Origin: Clostridia bacterium
Lineage (GTDB): Bacteria; Bacillota; Clostridia; Oscillospirales; Acutalibacteraceae
Assembly: GCA_017437005.1 (NCBI GenBank)
Contig: JAFSBZ010000026.1
Location: 55,352-119,351 of the forward strand
Direction of reading: 5' to 3'
DNA: 64,000 bases
How positions within the stretch are numbered: the stretch's first letter is position 1; the number at the start of each line of letters is the position of its first letter. The notes beneath the pieces were generated by a model. The model made no database searches and was not told where the DNA came from. It saw only the letters and a program-made list of their open reading frames with translations. Positions 32,922-41,598 of this stretch are shown in pieces. Position numbers and translations under genes: made by a program.

Positions 32922-32934
32922 AGACGATATATAG
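32922..32934 (+). promoter_or_regulatory. 13-mer repeat at promoter of short Spo0A-C-like gene
   Basis: AGACGATATATAG, identical to 33114-33126, overlaps a promoter region (TTGACA at 32908-32913, TATAAT-like sequences to 32940). Candidate operator for the HTH regulator at 33200. Confidence 0.6.
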
Positions 32935-32961
32935 TATAATATTTTCAAAGGTGGTGAAAAT

Positions 32962-33108
32962 ATGAGATATGAAGATGTTTTAAAAGTATTGGCAGTTAAA
33001 AATGGGGTGACAGAAAAGGAAATAGAAAATGAAATGCAGTTAGCACTTAAGTTAGCAGGTTTAGAGTGTACTGTGAAGGAATTTATAAACGACGTCTCTT
33101 TTTTGTGA
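32962..33108 (+). CDS. Short Spo0A C-terminal-like protein
   Basis: 48 aa, ATG 32962 with AAAGGTGG upstream. The sequence MRYEDVLKVLAVKNGVTEKEIENEMQ and its continuation resemble the small proteins that Clostridia genomes list as Spo0A C-terminal-like: an initial helix, a V-E-E-E-like turn and Q/A-rich helix 2. It is far too short for a DNA-binding Spo0A domain. Flanked on both sides by copies of the 13-mer AGACGATATATAG. Assignment is by pattern only. Confidence 0.55.
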   Translation: MRYEDVLKVLAVKNGVTEKEIENEMQLALKLAGLECTVKEFINDVSFL

Positions 33109-33113
33109 ACAAA

Positions 33114-33126
33114 AGACGATATATAG
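33114..33126 (+). promoter_or_regulatory. 13-mer repeat at promoter of HTH regulator
   Basis: Second exact AGACGATATATAG, followed by CATAATAGTATAAT, 74 bp upstream of the Cro/C1-type regulator. Its presence at both promoters suggests a shared regulator, possibly autoregulation. Confidence 0.6.
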
Positions 33127-33199
33127 CATAATAGTATAATATATAGTCTAAAAACTTCTGATAAAAATAATACAATGTTTTTGTCGGGAGTGATTATAT

Positions 33200-33442
33200 A
33201 TGACTATTACAGAGGCTGTTAAAAAACGTTTTGATGAATTGTGCTATAAACAGGGACTAAATTATTGCAAATTGGCAAGTATATCCGGTGTGCCATATAC
33301 GACAGTAAAATCAATATTTTATAACAAAAGCAAAAATCCGGGTGTTGTAACAATCAAAAAGTTATGTGATGGACTTGGAATCACAATAACTGAATTTTTT
33401 GATACCGAGTATTTTAAAAATTTAGAGCAAGAAATAAAATAG
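33200..33442 (+). CDS. Cro/C1-type HTH transcriptional regulator
   Basis: 80 aa, a single helix-turn-helix domain. LNYCKLASISGVPYTTVKSI (residues 20-39) is the HTH, then the SKNPGVVTIKKLCDGLGITI segment typical of phage-repressor-like regulators that read TIKKLCDGLG. RBS GGGAGTG before ATG 33200. It probably binds the 13-mer repeats at its own and the upstream gene's promoters (inference). Confidence 0.9.
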   Translation: MTITEAVKKRFDELCYKQGLNYCKLASISGVPYTTVKSIFYNKSKNPGVVTIKKLCDGLGITITEFFDTEYFKNLEQEIK

Positions 33443-33456
33443 CTGTGTTCAATAAA

Positions 33457-33488
33457 AAAGGCTTGAGGTTAAACCTCAAGCCTTTTTC
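33457..33488 (+). terminator. Terminator after the HTH regulator
   Basis: AAAGGCTTGAGGTT pairs with AACCTCAAGCCTTT, then TTTCC. The same stem sequence recurs after the beta-helix gene at 34900. Confidence 0.88.
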
Positions 33489-33489
33489 C

Positions 33490-33518
33490 TTGACAATTTT
33501 TTTATTAAAATATACAAT
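33490..33518 (+). promoter_or_regulatory. Promoter of the beta-helix protein gene
   Basis: TTGACA (33490-33495), 17-bp spacer, TACAAT (33513-33518). Confidence 0.75.
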
Positions 33519-33550
33519 ATACTAAATTATACATAAAGGTGGTTGGTTTT

Positions 33551-34909
33551 ATGAAAAATGCTCGTGATTTTGGCTTCTTGCCGCAAAATGATGGATTGAC
33601 TAATGCCAAGGCCTTGCAAGAGGCTGTAATGGGCGGCGGAGACATTTATATTGCTGAACCGGGTACGTATGACCTTGCCGACCAAATATTGCTTGACGAT
33701 GATACTTCGCTTTATTTTTGTGCAGGCTCATATATAAGGCGCCAAAATTGTCCTGACGGCAATGGATTTGTGTTTATAAACCGTGGTGCGTATACGCGTA
33801 CATATAACAAAAATATTAAAATTTGCGGACTTAACCTTATTTGCAATGATGTTGTATCTGATGCACCGTCGGACACACGGCCTAAAACGATAATTGGTCT
33901 TAATGGGCATCTATGTTTTTTCTATATAAAAAATTTGATTATAGAGGATTTAGAATGTCTTGATCTACCGGCAAAGGATTTTTGTATTCATATCTGTACT
34001 TTTGAGAATGCTGTTGTTGAGCGTGTGCGCATAGAAGGATTGAAGGATGCGGTCCATTTTGGAAGAGGTAACAAATTTGTTGTGCGCCACGGCATTTTTA
34101 AAACCTTTGATGACCCTATAGCCCTTAATGCGCACGATTATGTAACCTCTAACCCCGAAATGGGTTGGATAGAAAACGGTCTTATTGAAGATTGCTATGA
34201 TTTAAACGATACAGATACTGTAGGATTTTTCTGTCGCATACTTGCGGGCTCATGGGTGGATTGGTACGAGGGTATGCAGGTACAGCGCTCTGATACTGTT
34301 GTATCAAACGGTAGGCTTTACCGCGTATTTATGCCGCCGGATGGCAGAATTTTCACCTCACTTACACAGCCTACACACGAATGTGGAGAAAAGGAATATG
34401 ACGGTTTTGTGTGGGCAGTTGTGCAAAACGATGTTACTTATAACTGCGGCTGCCGCAATTTGCATTTTAAGGATATTTATTTACAAAAGGATAGATATGT
34501 AGGCCTTTACATCCTTTTTGATAAGGATAATTGGTCACGCAGCTACTATCCCAATTCTAAAGCGCCCGTACAAGAGAATATTACATTTGAAAATCTTGTG
34601 GTTGAAGGTGATGTTAAGAGTGTTGTTATGGCAAATACTCCGGTTGACAATATACGATTTGTAAACTGTACACTAAAAAATAACACGGTGCGTTTTGTAG
34701 ATGTTGGCACAGAAGGTGCAGTTTACCCCAAAACCAATCTTCTAATGAGCGGTACATATTTTAAAGAGAATGTTGATTTGCTTATAGATTGTAAAGAGGG
34801 AACAAAAGTAAATGCAACAATTTGCAACACAATGAATGAATCGTTTGAAACCCATGTTTCAGGTGAGGTAAATTTTAAATCAGCGGATATAAAAATAAAT
34901 AAGGCTTGA
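33551..34909 (+). CDS. Right-handed beta-helix protein (polysaccharide lyase/GH28-like)
   Basis: 452 aa from ATG 33551, preceded by AAAGGTGGTT; an upstream GTG at 33539 is less likely. No signal peptide, so cytosolic. The N-terminal part has the pectin-lyase-fold opening (DFGFLPQNDGLTNAKALQEA, then GGGDIYIAEPGTYDLADQ), and short beta-coils follow (IKNLIIEDLECLDL, FENAVVERVRIEGL, ENGLIEDCYDL). It belongs to the GH28-like/pectate-lyase-fold group; the catalytic Asp residues of GH28 were not confidently located. It neighbours MocA-type oxidoreductases and an isomerase, which suggests uronate or other sugar breakdown. The stop codon lies in the stem of the terminator. Confidence 0.78.
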   Translation: MKNARDFGFLPQNDGLTNAKALQEAVMGGGDIYIAEPGTYDLADQILLDDDTSLYFCAGSYIRRQNCPDGNGFVFINRGAYTRTYNKNIKICGLNLICNDVVSDAPSDTRPKTIIGLNGHLCFFYIKNLIIEDLECLDLPAKDFCIHICTFENAVVERVRIEGLKDAVHFGRGNKFVVRHGIFKTFDDPIALNAHDYVTSNPEMGWIENGLIEDCYDLNDTDTVGFFCRILAGSWVDWYEGMQVQRSDTVVSNGRLYRVFMPPDGRIFTSLTQPTHECGEKEYDGFVWAVVQNDVTYNCGCRNLHFKDIYLQKDRYVGLYILFDKDNWSRSYYPNSKAPVQENITFENLVVEGDVKSVVMANTPVDNIRFVNCTLKNNTVRFVDVGTEGAVYPKTNLLMSGTYFKENVDLLIDCKEGTKVNATICNTMNESFETHVSGEVNFKSADIKINKA

Positions 34910-34930
34910 GGTTTAAAACCTCAAGCCTTG
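34900..34930 (+). terminator. Terminator after the beta-helix gene
   Basis: AAGGCTTGAGGTTT pairs with AAACCTCAAGCCTT; the arms are nearly the same as those of the terminator at 33457. The T-tail is short (TTGTTT). Confidence 0.8.
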
Positions 34931-34971
34931 TTTGACGTAACAGCACTCAGGCGCGTTCCCTACATTATAAA

Positions 34972-36045
34972 TTACTTATGAAAATCAAACTTTGTGTTTT
35001 TGCGTACGGCCTCTACTGCCTGCATAACGGCGAGAGCTTCTTCCTCTTTAATGGGGTAGTCGGCGCCGTTTCGGTAGCTATCATACATATAGTCCCATAT
35101 AACCGATAAATCTTCGGCGGGGGCAATATATTCTTTTTCTACCCAGTCGATTTCTGTAGCAGATGCGTATGTACCACTTGCGCCAAAAGCGGCTCCCGGT
35201 GTGTCGGGGCTGGATTTGGTGGGTGGAATTTCTTGTTCAGGGTTTATATAGCGAAGCTTAATGCTTTTCTCATTTCCGTCTTCACCACAAAGCATAGCGC
35301 CGCGGTCACCGTAAACATTAAAGCGTCTGCCTGCACGCAATGCCATACCACCGCTAATGCACATATTAACTGTTCTACCGGCTTCACTTTCAAAGTGAAT
35401 AATTACGTGGTCTTCACAGTCGCCACCTGCAGTTACTTGCTTTAACTCGCCTGTAATATTTTTAATAGGCGAGCCAAGTAAGCGAAGTGAATGGTCGATA
35501 ATGTGCGGTCCCCAGTTAAGTAGTTGACCGCCGCCAAATTCGCTTATGGTTTGCCAGTCGTCGCGGTGCTGGAAAGAGCCTTGAGAAATGTTGATTTCAT
35601 ATACATTACCAAGCACGCCCGATTCTATCACGCTTTTAACCTCGTTGAACACACTTTCGAAACGACGGTTATGACGGATATATATTTTACGGCCCTCTGC
35701 CTTTGCTGTTGCAAACAAATCTTCGGCTTGTTTTAAGGTAAGACCCATTGGTTTTTCCATTAATAAATCTTTACCGCTTTTTAGTACCTTTATACCGTGC
35801 TCGTAGTGGTCGCAAGAACGTGTTGCAATACATACGATTTCAGCATCACTATCAGCCAACATATCATCAATGCTGCTATATCCTTTACAACCGAATTTTT
35901 CTACCATTTTTTCTACTCTTTCGGGTAGCAAGTCGCAAGCGGCAACATATTGGTATTTGTCTGCTTTTTTCTCGATGTCGCTCACGTGCATACCCCAACC
36001 GGCGCGACCTATGCCTACAAGGCCTAATTTAATTGGATTTGACAT
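34972..36045 (-). CDS. Gfo/Idh/MocA-family oxidoreductase
   Basis: 357 aa. Rossmann NAD(P) motif GLVGIGRAGWGMH at the N-terminus, the family EKP motif (LLMEKPMGLTL) near residue 96, and a conserved HNRRFES and GPHIIDHSLRLL in the substrate domain. Enzymes of this family oxidise or reduce cyclic polyols and sugars with NAD(P)H in the cytosol. Third gene of a minus-strand operon, 13 bp after the isomerase gene, with RBS AAAGGAG. Likely a step in breakdown of an inositol- or sugar-like compound together with its neighbours. Confidence 0.93.
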   Translation of the reverse strand: MSNPIKLGLVGIGRAGWGMHVSDIEKKADKYQYVAACDLLPERVEKMVEKFGCKGYSSIDDMLADSDAEIVCIATRSCDHYEHGIKVLKSGKDLLMEKPMGLTLKQAEDLFATAKAEGRKIYIRHNRRFESVFNEVKSVIESGVLGNVYEINISQGSFQHRDDWQTISEFGGGQLLNWGPHIIDHSLRLLGSPIKNITGELKQVTAGGDCEDHVIIHFESEAGRTVNMCISGGMALRAGRRFNVYGDRGAMLCGEDGNEKSIKLRYINPEQEIPPTKSSPDTPGAAFGASGTYASATEIDWVEKEYIAPAEDLSVIWDYMYDSYRNGADYPIKEEEALAVMQAVEAVRKNTKFDFHK

Positions 36046-36058
36046 AATTTATTCTCCT

Positions 36059-36799
36059 TTAAATACCGCAGTTTTTAAGATAATCACGGCTGATTTTAAG
36101 ATCGATGCGTGGGTCTTGCAAGTGTGTGTCGTGCTCTACCATAACCCAACCTTCATAACCTTTTTTAATTAACGCTTCGGCAACTTTGCGGGGGATATCG
36201 CCCGTAACACCGCCCGAAAGCTCACAAAAACGAGGTCTGCTTGACCAAACGGTAGCATCGGCATCTTTAATAACATAATCTTTAAAATGCACCGTTACAA
36301 GGCGGTCAAAATATTTTTCTATTATATACAGTGGGTCGCCACCTGCTGCGTGATGATGACCGATATCAAACACTATGTAGCAATCAGGGCAACGACGCAA
36401 AAATTCTTCTAACTGCTCCTCAGTTTCAACGGGTGTACCCAAATGATTATGAATACCTACCTTAACACCGTATTGCTTTGCAATTTCTGCCTGATGATTA
36501 GCGTGACGGCAAAAGGTGTCAAAATCTTGGGCGGTTGATTGCACCCAGATGTATTTTTTGTTAAGCCCAGCCGCAAAGGTAAGCGTATCTGCGGCATTGG
36601 TGCCGCGGCAGGTAGTAAAGTCCATACCCATTTTATGTGCAAGTGCGTTATAACGAAGGGCGGTTTCCGCATTTGCAGCTTCAAGTCTCTCTATACCGTC
36701 AAAGCCTAATTCTTTAAGCATAGAAAGTCGCCATTCGTAATCGTGCATATTACCGTACCATACGTTAAGACCGTAATCGGCAATTCCAACTTTAATCAT
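36059..36799 (-). CDS. Sugar phosphate isomerase/epimerase (TIM barrel)
   Basis: 246 aa from ATG 36799 with GTGAGGT upstream; a longer opening to 36832 would begin in the loop of a terminator. Xylose-isomerase-like AP endonuclease-2 fold: metal-binding residues appear in VGIHNHLGT, YIVFDIGHHHAAGG, VTVHFKDY and WVMVEHDTH. Members isomerise or epimerise sugars or dehydrate inosose. It lies between two MocA-type oxidoreductase genes, the standard setting for polyol catabolism. Confidence 0.9.
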   Translation of the reverse strand: MIKVGIADYGLNVWYGNMHDYEWRLSMLKELGFDGIERLEAANAETALRYNALAHKMGMDFTTCRGTNAADTLTFAAGLNKKYIWVQSTAQDFDTFCRHANHQAEIAKQYGVKVGIHNHLGTPVETEEQLEEFLRRCPDCYIVFDIGHHHAAGGDPLYIIEKYFDRLVTVHFKDYVIKDADATVWSSRPRFCELSGGVTGDIPRKVAEALIKKGYEGWVMVEHDTHLQDPRIDLKISRDYLKNCGI

Positions 36800-36812
36800 A
36801 ATAGTAACCTCA

Positions 36813-36846
36813 CAAAAAATACAGTTAGGCATGAAACCTAACTGTA
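36813..36846 (-). terminator. Terminator within the oxidoreductase-isomerase operon
   Basis: Minus strand: TACAGTTAGG pairs with CCTAACTGTA, then TTTTTT. It lies between the first oxidoreductase gene and the isomerase gene and may lower expression of the downstream part. Confidence 0.8.
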
Positions 36847-36862
36847 TTGTAATATATTTATT

Positions 36863-38134
36863 TTATTTTTGCAAGTTGTTTATAAATTCATCAACATCTA
36901 CAACAGTACCTGTAAGGCGAGCGTGTTCAGCTGCAAATGTAATAAGGTGGTTGTAGCAAGACTCTTCAATGGTAGGCACAGCATTGCCTGTGTAATTGCC
37001 TGTCATATAATCGTATAACGCTACTATAATACCGGCATCGCCGCCACCGTGACCGCCGAGGATACCGTCGGTAGCGTTGCAGGGGATTTCTTCGGTTTCT
37101 TTGGTAACAGGGTCATAAATCTTGATAGGGCAGTCACCCTTAAGAGCTGCGCGAATTTCGCCCTTGGTACCATAGATGTTAATATAACGGCCACCTGAGT
37201 TGAAAGCGTTCATTGTAAAGGTAACGGTTACGTCATCTTCAAAGAGCATATTTACTGTTTGATGGTCAACGACGTCGTTGTTGCTGTGGAATACGCATTT
37301 ACCATAGTTTGATTCAGCAAGAGATTTCTTAACGTCTTCATCGCTTGATTTAACAAGCTTTGTAGCGGCGCTACGGAACCAGTTGCTCTCGTTTTCAAGA
37401 TATAGCTTAACGGCATTGTATGGGCAGGTTTCGCCAACAGGACAGCCGTCCAAACAGCGTGCAGGCGCGCCCTTAGGAGCATTTTCTTCTTTAAAGTAAG
37501 AGAGTGAGCCAAAAGACTGAACCTTTTTGCATTTTTTGCCAATAAGCCATTGTAGAATGTCCATATCGTGACAAGATTTTTGAAGCAGCATAAATGAGCT
37601 TTCTTTACTGTTATGCCAGTTGCCACGTACAAAGCTGTGTGATTGATGAACAAATTCAACACATTCCTCGTGATTGATTGACATAACCTTGCCAATTTTG
37701 CCTGAATCAATAATTTCTTTGAGTTTATCGAACAAGAAGGTGTAACGCAAAACTGTGCATATAACAACCTTTACGCCTTTTTCGTTAGCGTGTTTGGTAA
37801 GGGCAATGCATTCCTGTGGCGTGGGTGTGATTGGTTTTTCAAGAAGAAGGTCATAGCCTAGGTCAATAGCCATCATAGCAGGCTCAAAATGCTGACGGTC
37901 CATTGTGGCGATTAAAGCAACGTCGGCAATTTTACCAAGAGCCAAAAGAGGCTTGTAATCATCAAAGCACATATCGTCAGGAATATTGTGCTTTTGCTGT
38001 ACGTATTCCCTACGACTATCTCTAGGCTCAGCCACCGCTACAACCTCGTACTTTTCGGGCATTTGTGTCATATAGTCGGTATATGTACCGCCACGGTTAC
38101 CTGCGCCTATAACTATAACCTTTAATTTTTTCAT
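36863..38134 (-). CDS. Gfo/Idh/MocA-family oxidoreductase with Cys-rich insert
   Basis: 423 aa, longer than the other MocA-type enzyme. NAD motif VIGAGNRGGTYT at the start, EKP motif (LLLEKPITPTP) near 95, and CHDMDILQWL near 185. An insert near residues 228-245 has several Cys (CLDGCPVGETCPYN), a feature of one clade in this family, possibly structural. Predicted NAD(P)-dependent dehydrogenase of a sugar or polyol. First gene of the operon, divergent from the AraC regulator; RBS AAAGGAGAA. Confidence 0.93.
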   Translation of the reverse strand: MKKLKVIVIGAGNRGGTYTDYMTQMPEKYEVVAVAEPRDSRREYVQQKHNIPDDMCFDDYKPLLALGKIADVALIATMDRQHFEPAMMAIDLGYDLLLEKPITPTPQECIALTKHANEKGVKVVICTVLRYTFLFDKLKEIIDSGKIGKVMSINHEECVEFVHQSHSFVRGNWHNSKESSFMLLQKSCHDMDILQWLIGKKCKKVQSFGSLSYFKEENAPKGAPARCLDGCPVGETCPYNAVKLYLENESNWFRSAATKLVKSSDEDVKKSLAESNYGKCVFHSNNDVVDHQTVNMLFEDDVTVTFTMNAFNSGGRYINIYGTKGEIRAALKGDCPIKIYDPVTKETEEIPCNATDGILGGHGGGDAGIIVALYDYMTGNYTGNAVPTIEESCYNHLITFAAEHARLTGTVVDVDEFINNLQK

Positions 38135-38258
38135 AAAAATTCTCCTTTACTTTTTAAGGAATATATATTACAATGACAGTATATACGGTCGAAAAGCATA
38201 AATCTATACAAGTTTAGACAAAGATATATAATTTTAGTTCGAAAAAGTGGTGAAATTT

Positions 38259-39098
38259 ATGGCTTGGTTAAGTTTTGAAATTAAAGAACAGGTAAGAATA
38301 GAAAAAGTACACAGTTTTTTTAAGTTGCATTTTGATAAGGGTCATAATTTTGCGGGTGAGATGCACGACTTCTGGGAAGTAGTATATGTCGTAGATGGTG
38401 AGGTTATAATTTCGGCGGACGAAAACATACATAATTTTAAAAGCGGTGATATAATTTTTCATAAACCACTTGAACTGCATAAGTTTAATGTAGTGGGCGA
38501 TGAAGGTGTTACGCTTTTTGTTTTTTCATTTTCTATGTCGGGCGAAATTTGTAAAAAATTAGAACGAAAAGCATATCACCTTGATAAGTACGGTCGCAGT
38601 ATGATGAAATCGTTTATTGAGTTTTACGAATACGAGTGCGAAAAAATATTTGAACAAGACTCACGAAGAATAGTACACCTATTATCGTATCTTGCAGATG
38701 ATAGTGTATTTTTGCAAACGTTGGCAACCCATATTAGTCATATTGTTTTAGCGTTATCCAATGGTGCTAATACGTTATCAAAAACCAAAACACACGAAAC
38801 CGAACTTTTTAAAAGGGCGCTCGAAGTTATGAACGAGCGTGTTGCCGGGCAACTTTCGGTGAGTGAGCTCGCGGCAATACTTAATATCAGTGCATCAAGC
38901 CTTAAGCGGCTTTTTGATAAATATGCAGGTATGAGTGTGCATAAGTATTTTTTAACCATTAAAATTAAAACTGCCACACTGCTTCTTAAAGAGGGAATGT
39001 CGGTAAGTGAAGTATCAGATGTTTTGGGCTTTAGCTCTCAAGGGTATTTTTCGGCTACATATAAAAGAGAAACAGGTAATAACCCATCGCAAATATAA
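38259..39098 (+). CDS. AraC-family transcriptional regulator
   Basis: 279 aa from ATG 38259 (GTG 38247 and 38250 are in-frame alternatives; GTGGTGA before the ATG may be the RBS). The N-terminal cupin-like sensing domain has FAGEMHDFWEVVYVVDGEV and FHKPLELHKF. The C-terminal double HTH (about 180-279) shows LSVSELAAILNISASSLKRLF and SVSEVSDVLGFSSQGYFSATYKRETGNNPSQ. Divergent from the oxidoreductase operon by 124 bp, so it probably senses a sugar ligand and controls that operon and perhaps the beta-helix gene. Confidence 0.93.
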   Translation: MAWLSFEIKEQVRIEKVHSFFKLHFDKGHNFAGEMHDFWEVVYVVDGEVIISADENIHNFKSGDIIFHKPLELHKFNVVGDEGVTLFVFSFSMSGEICKKLERKAYHLDKYGRSMMKSFIEFYEYECEKIFEQDSRRIVHLLSYLADDSVFLQTLATHISHIVLALSNGANTLSKTKTHETELFKRALEVMNERVAGQLSVSELAAILNISASSLKRLFDKYAGMSVHKYFLTIKIKTATLLLKEGMSVSEVSDVLGFSSQGYFSATYKRETGNNPSQI

Positions 39099-39132
39099 AA
39101 ATAAGTCCCCGTTTTTAAACGGGGACTTATTT
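39099..39132. terminator. Bidirectional terminator
   Basis: AATAAGTCCCCGTTT pairs with AAACGGGGACTTATT. Lies between the AraC gene and the convergent membrane protein gene. Confidence 0.88.
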
Positions 39133-39134
39133 TG

Positions 39135-40052
39135 TTATGAAAACATTACAATAAGTATAACCGTAACAGCAAACACAAAAAGCTCAGCTGCCGATGTTAT
39201 CCATATTGCGCGGAACATTTTTTTATAGGCGGGTGCTTTAGCGCGTATTGAAAGCATCAAAAAGATGATAAGCGCGGCAAGCGGTATTAAACCAAAAGCA
39301 ATGCATAAAAGCACTATACCGAAACCGTTGGTTAAATCGCTTTCAAAAATACTTGATGAATCAAAATCATATTCATCATAGACTGTGTTTAGTCGGTTAA
39401 TAGTTTCGGTGTCGGTGATTTTATGTGCGGTTAATACCTGTTCTTTAACATGCCAAAGGTCAATGGTAGTGTTGCAGTTGTTTTCGGTGTAGCTTACGTA
39501 ATAGTATTCATCATCTATTAAAGCAAGAATACCCTTTTTTACATAAAAGCTATCGTCTGCACAGTGCGTATTTACCGAGAAATATTCGGAATACCTTATT
39601 TCGTCGACGTCTACTGTGGTTTTGTTACCGTTAAAATGTTGAGAAGATACTGCTACGGTATGCGTGTTTGCATATTCAAATTCAATTTCGTAAAAAGCAG
39701 GATTATTAGAAATGGTATTATGCTCTTCTAAATAATTTTCGTTTATAAATGACGCGTGTATACTTGTGCCGTCTTTAAGATATATATCGGCTTCTATTAT
39801 GACGTCATTTACACTTAGGTTATAATCAACGTACTTAACCTCGTCAATGTCGTAGGTTACACCGTTATAGCTACAGTCATATTCCCATTCGGTCAATGAG
39901 GCATCAAACCTTGTGTATAAAGCGCCGTTGTGTCTAAGGGTTTTAAGATCGTCCCATAAGGATATATCACATGTATCCGCCGATACGTTAAGCGTAAGAC
40001 AGGGGATAAGAAGTAAAATTGCAAAAATTAAAGATAATATTCTTTTTTTCAT
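39135..40052 (-). CDS. Exported membrane-anchored protein of the ytr-like operon
   Basis: 305 aa. Signal peptide 1-25 (LTLNVSADT), an outward domain of about 200 residues rich in Asp/Asn/Tyr, then two hydrophobic segments near residues 246-270 and 285-304. No known domain was recognised. It is the last gene of a four-gene operon, 14 bp after the permease gene, so it is likely an accessory part of the exporter system. RBS AAGGGGGA. Confidence 0.75.
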   Translation of the reverse strand: MKKRILSLIFAILLLIPCLTLNVSADTCDISLWDDLKTLRHNGALYTRFDASLTEWEYDCSYNGVTYDIDEVKYVDYNLSVNDVIIEADIYLKDGTSIHASFINENYLEEHNTISNNPAFYEIEFEYANTHTVAVSSQHFNGNKTTVDVDEIRYSEYFSVNTHCADDSFYVKKGILALIDDEYYYVSYTENNCNTTIDLWHVKEQVLTAHKITDTETINRLNTVYDEYDFDSSSIFESDLTNGFGIVLLCIAFGLIPLAALIIFLMLSIRAKAPAYKKMFRAIWITSAAELFVFAVTVILIVMFS

Positions 40053-40066
40053 TTTTGTTGTCCCCC

Positions 40067-40903
40067 TTATGCAAGATTAAGCTTGCGGTCAAGCATAAAA
40101 TAATTCAGCGTGTAAAGCAGTAAGCACAAAAGGCCTAAAAAAACAACTACAGCATAAAGCATAATTGTTACAGTTGGAACACCAACGCTTTCTGGCATTG
40201 TAGAAATCAGATTACCAATTGAAGTAATGCCAAATATGTAAACCAATTGCATAAATCCTGTTATAACCCAGTTGGCAACATAATATATGCCAATTGCGGC
40301 TATAACCTTTGCTTTTTTTGTAATAACCGCCGCAAAGGTTATACAGGCAAAAATCATCAGGGTAGAAAATACGGTTATTAGAATTAAAATCGCTATAGCG
40401 GCAAGAATCATAAGACACAAATATATACAATCGGAAGTGCTGATGCTATTAAACAATTTCGCAATCGCGTTGGATATGGGTATTATAACTTCATTATAAA
40501 AATCATTTCCTACGCCCAAAGCAATAAGGATAAAGATATCAGCAAAAATTACAATACCGCTGCAAAACATAACCAAAAGATTTGATATAAGCTTTGAATT
40601 AAGTAGCTGACTTCGTTTTACGGGAAGAGTAAAGGTAAGATACCCTTCGTCAGTAAAGAAATTTTTATAATACCTAACATAAGCCAAAATGTACGTTAGT
40701 ATAGGAAATGCAAAAATTCCGATTATTGCAAATAAAATAGAAAAAACTACCAGAACACTAATAAAGGCAGGTACATCCTTATCGGATGCGGTAATAGATA
40801 TTGCCAAGCCGCCTGCTATTGATAGTCCGATTGAAACAATAGCCGCAATCCACCAATATTTAAATATCGACTTTAAATCGTATTTTAAAAGTTTTTTCAG
40901 CAT
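40067..40903 (-). CDS. ABC-2-type transporter permease
   Basis: 278 aa with six predicted helices: the pattern LKYDLKSIFKYWWIAAIVSIG, then TFTLPVKRSQLLNSKLIS in a cytosolic loop, is common to ABC-2 permeases of the YtrC/YtrD kind. It forms the membrane channel for the ATPase encoded just upstream, with which it overlaps by 7 bp. Substrate unknown; similar systems are induced by cell-wall-active peptides. Confidence 0.88.
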   Translation of the reverse strand: MLKKLLKYDLKSIFKYWWIAAIVSIGLSIAGGLAISITASDKDVPAFISVLVVFSILFAIIGIFAFPILTYILAYVRYYKNFFTDEGYLTFTLPVKRSQLLNSKLISNLLVMFCSGIVIFADIFILIALGVGNDFYNEVIIPISNAIAKLFNSISTSDCIYLCLMILAAIAILILITVFSTLMIFACITFAAVITKKAKVIAAIGIYYVANWVITGFMQLVYIFGITSIGNLISTMPESVGVPTVTIMLYAVVVFLGLLCLLLYTLNYFMLDRKLNLA

Positions 40904-41598
40904 CTGAATACCTCCCTAAAAAGTTGATCAAGCGTTTTTCCGCTTTCAAGACGCGCCTGTTCGGCATTGCCTGCGCTCTTTATTTGACCGCTGTAAGACA
41001 AAAATACAAAATCATCAAGCACCTGCTCAACATCGGTGATAAGGTGGGTTGTAATTATGATTGAAGCTTCGGGATTATAATTGCTTACAATGGTGCTTAA
41101 AATGTATTCGCGCGCGGCAGGGTCAACGCCCGCGATAGGTTCGTCAAGTAAATAAAGCTTTGCGTTGCGTGACATTACCAAAATAAGCTGAACCTTTTCT
41201 TTTGTACCTTTTGAGAGCGATTTTAGTCTTGCTTTTGGGTCAATTCCAAGGTCGTATAAAAGTTTAAATGCGCGCTCGGTATCAAAATCGGCATAAAATT
41301 CTTCAAAATACATCATAAGCTCTTGAACCCTCATCCAAGAATTAAAGTATGTACGCTCGGGTAGATATGAGATAAGAGCCTTGCTATGTTCACCAACGGG
41401 ATTTCCACCGACCAATATTTCGCCGCTATCTGCTTGCAAAAGACCGGATATTAGTTTCATAAGGGTTGATTTTCCGCAACCGTTGGGGCCAAGTAAGCCA
41501 ACAATTTTACCTGCGGGTATTTGTAAATTTAAATTACAAAGCACAGGTATGCCTTTGCGGTAGGATTTTGTAAGATTTTTACATTCAAGTATATTCAA
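40897..41598 (-). CDS. ABC transporter ATP-binding protein (YtrB-like)
   Basis: 233 aa. Walker A GLLGPNGCGKST near residue 34, signature LSKGTKEKVQLIL near 130, Walker B LYLLDEPIAGVDPAAR near 150, and switch His in TTHLITD. Works with the adjacent permease. Overlaps the regulator gene by 4 bp (ATGA). Confidence 0.95.
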   Translation of the reverse strand: MNILECKNLTKSYRKGIPVLCNLNLQIPAGKIVGLLGPNGCGKSTLMKLISGLLQADSGEILVGGNPVGEHSKALISYLPERTYFNSWMRVQELMMYFEEFYADFDTERAFKLLYDLGIDPKARLKSLSKGTKEKVQLILVMSRNAKLYLLDEPIAGVDPAAREYILSTIVSNYNPEASIIITTHLITDVEQVLDDFVFLSYSGQIKSAGNAEQARLESGKTLDQLFREVFRC

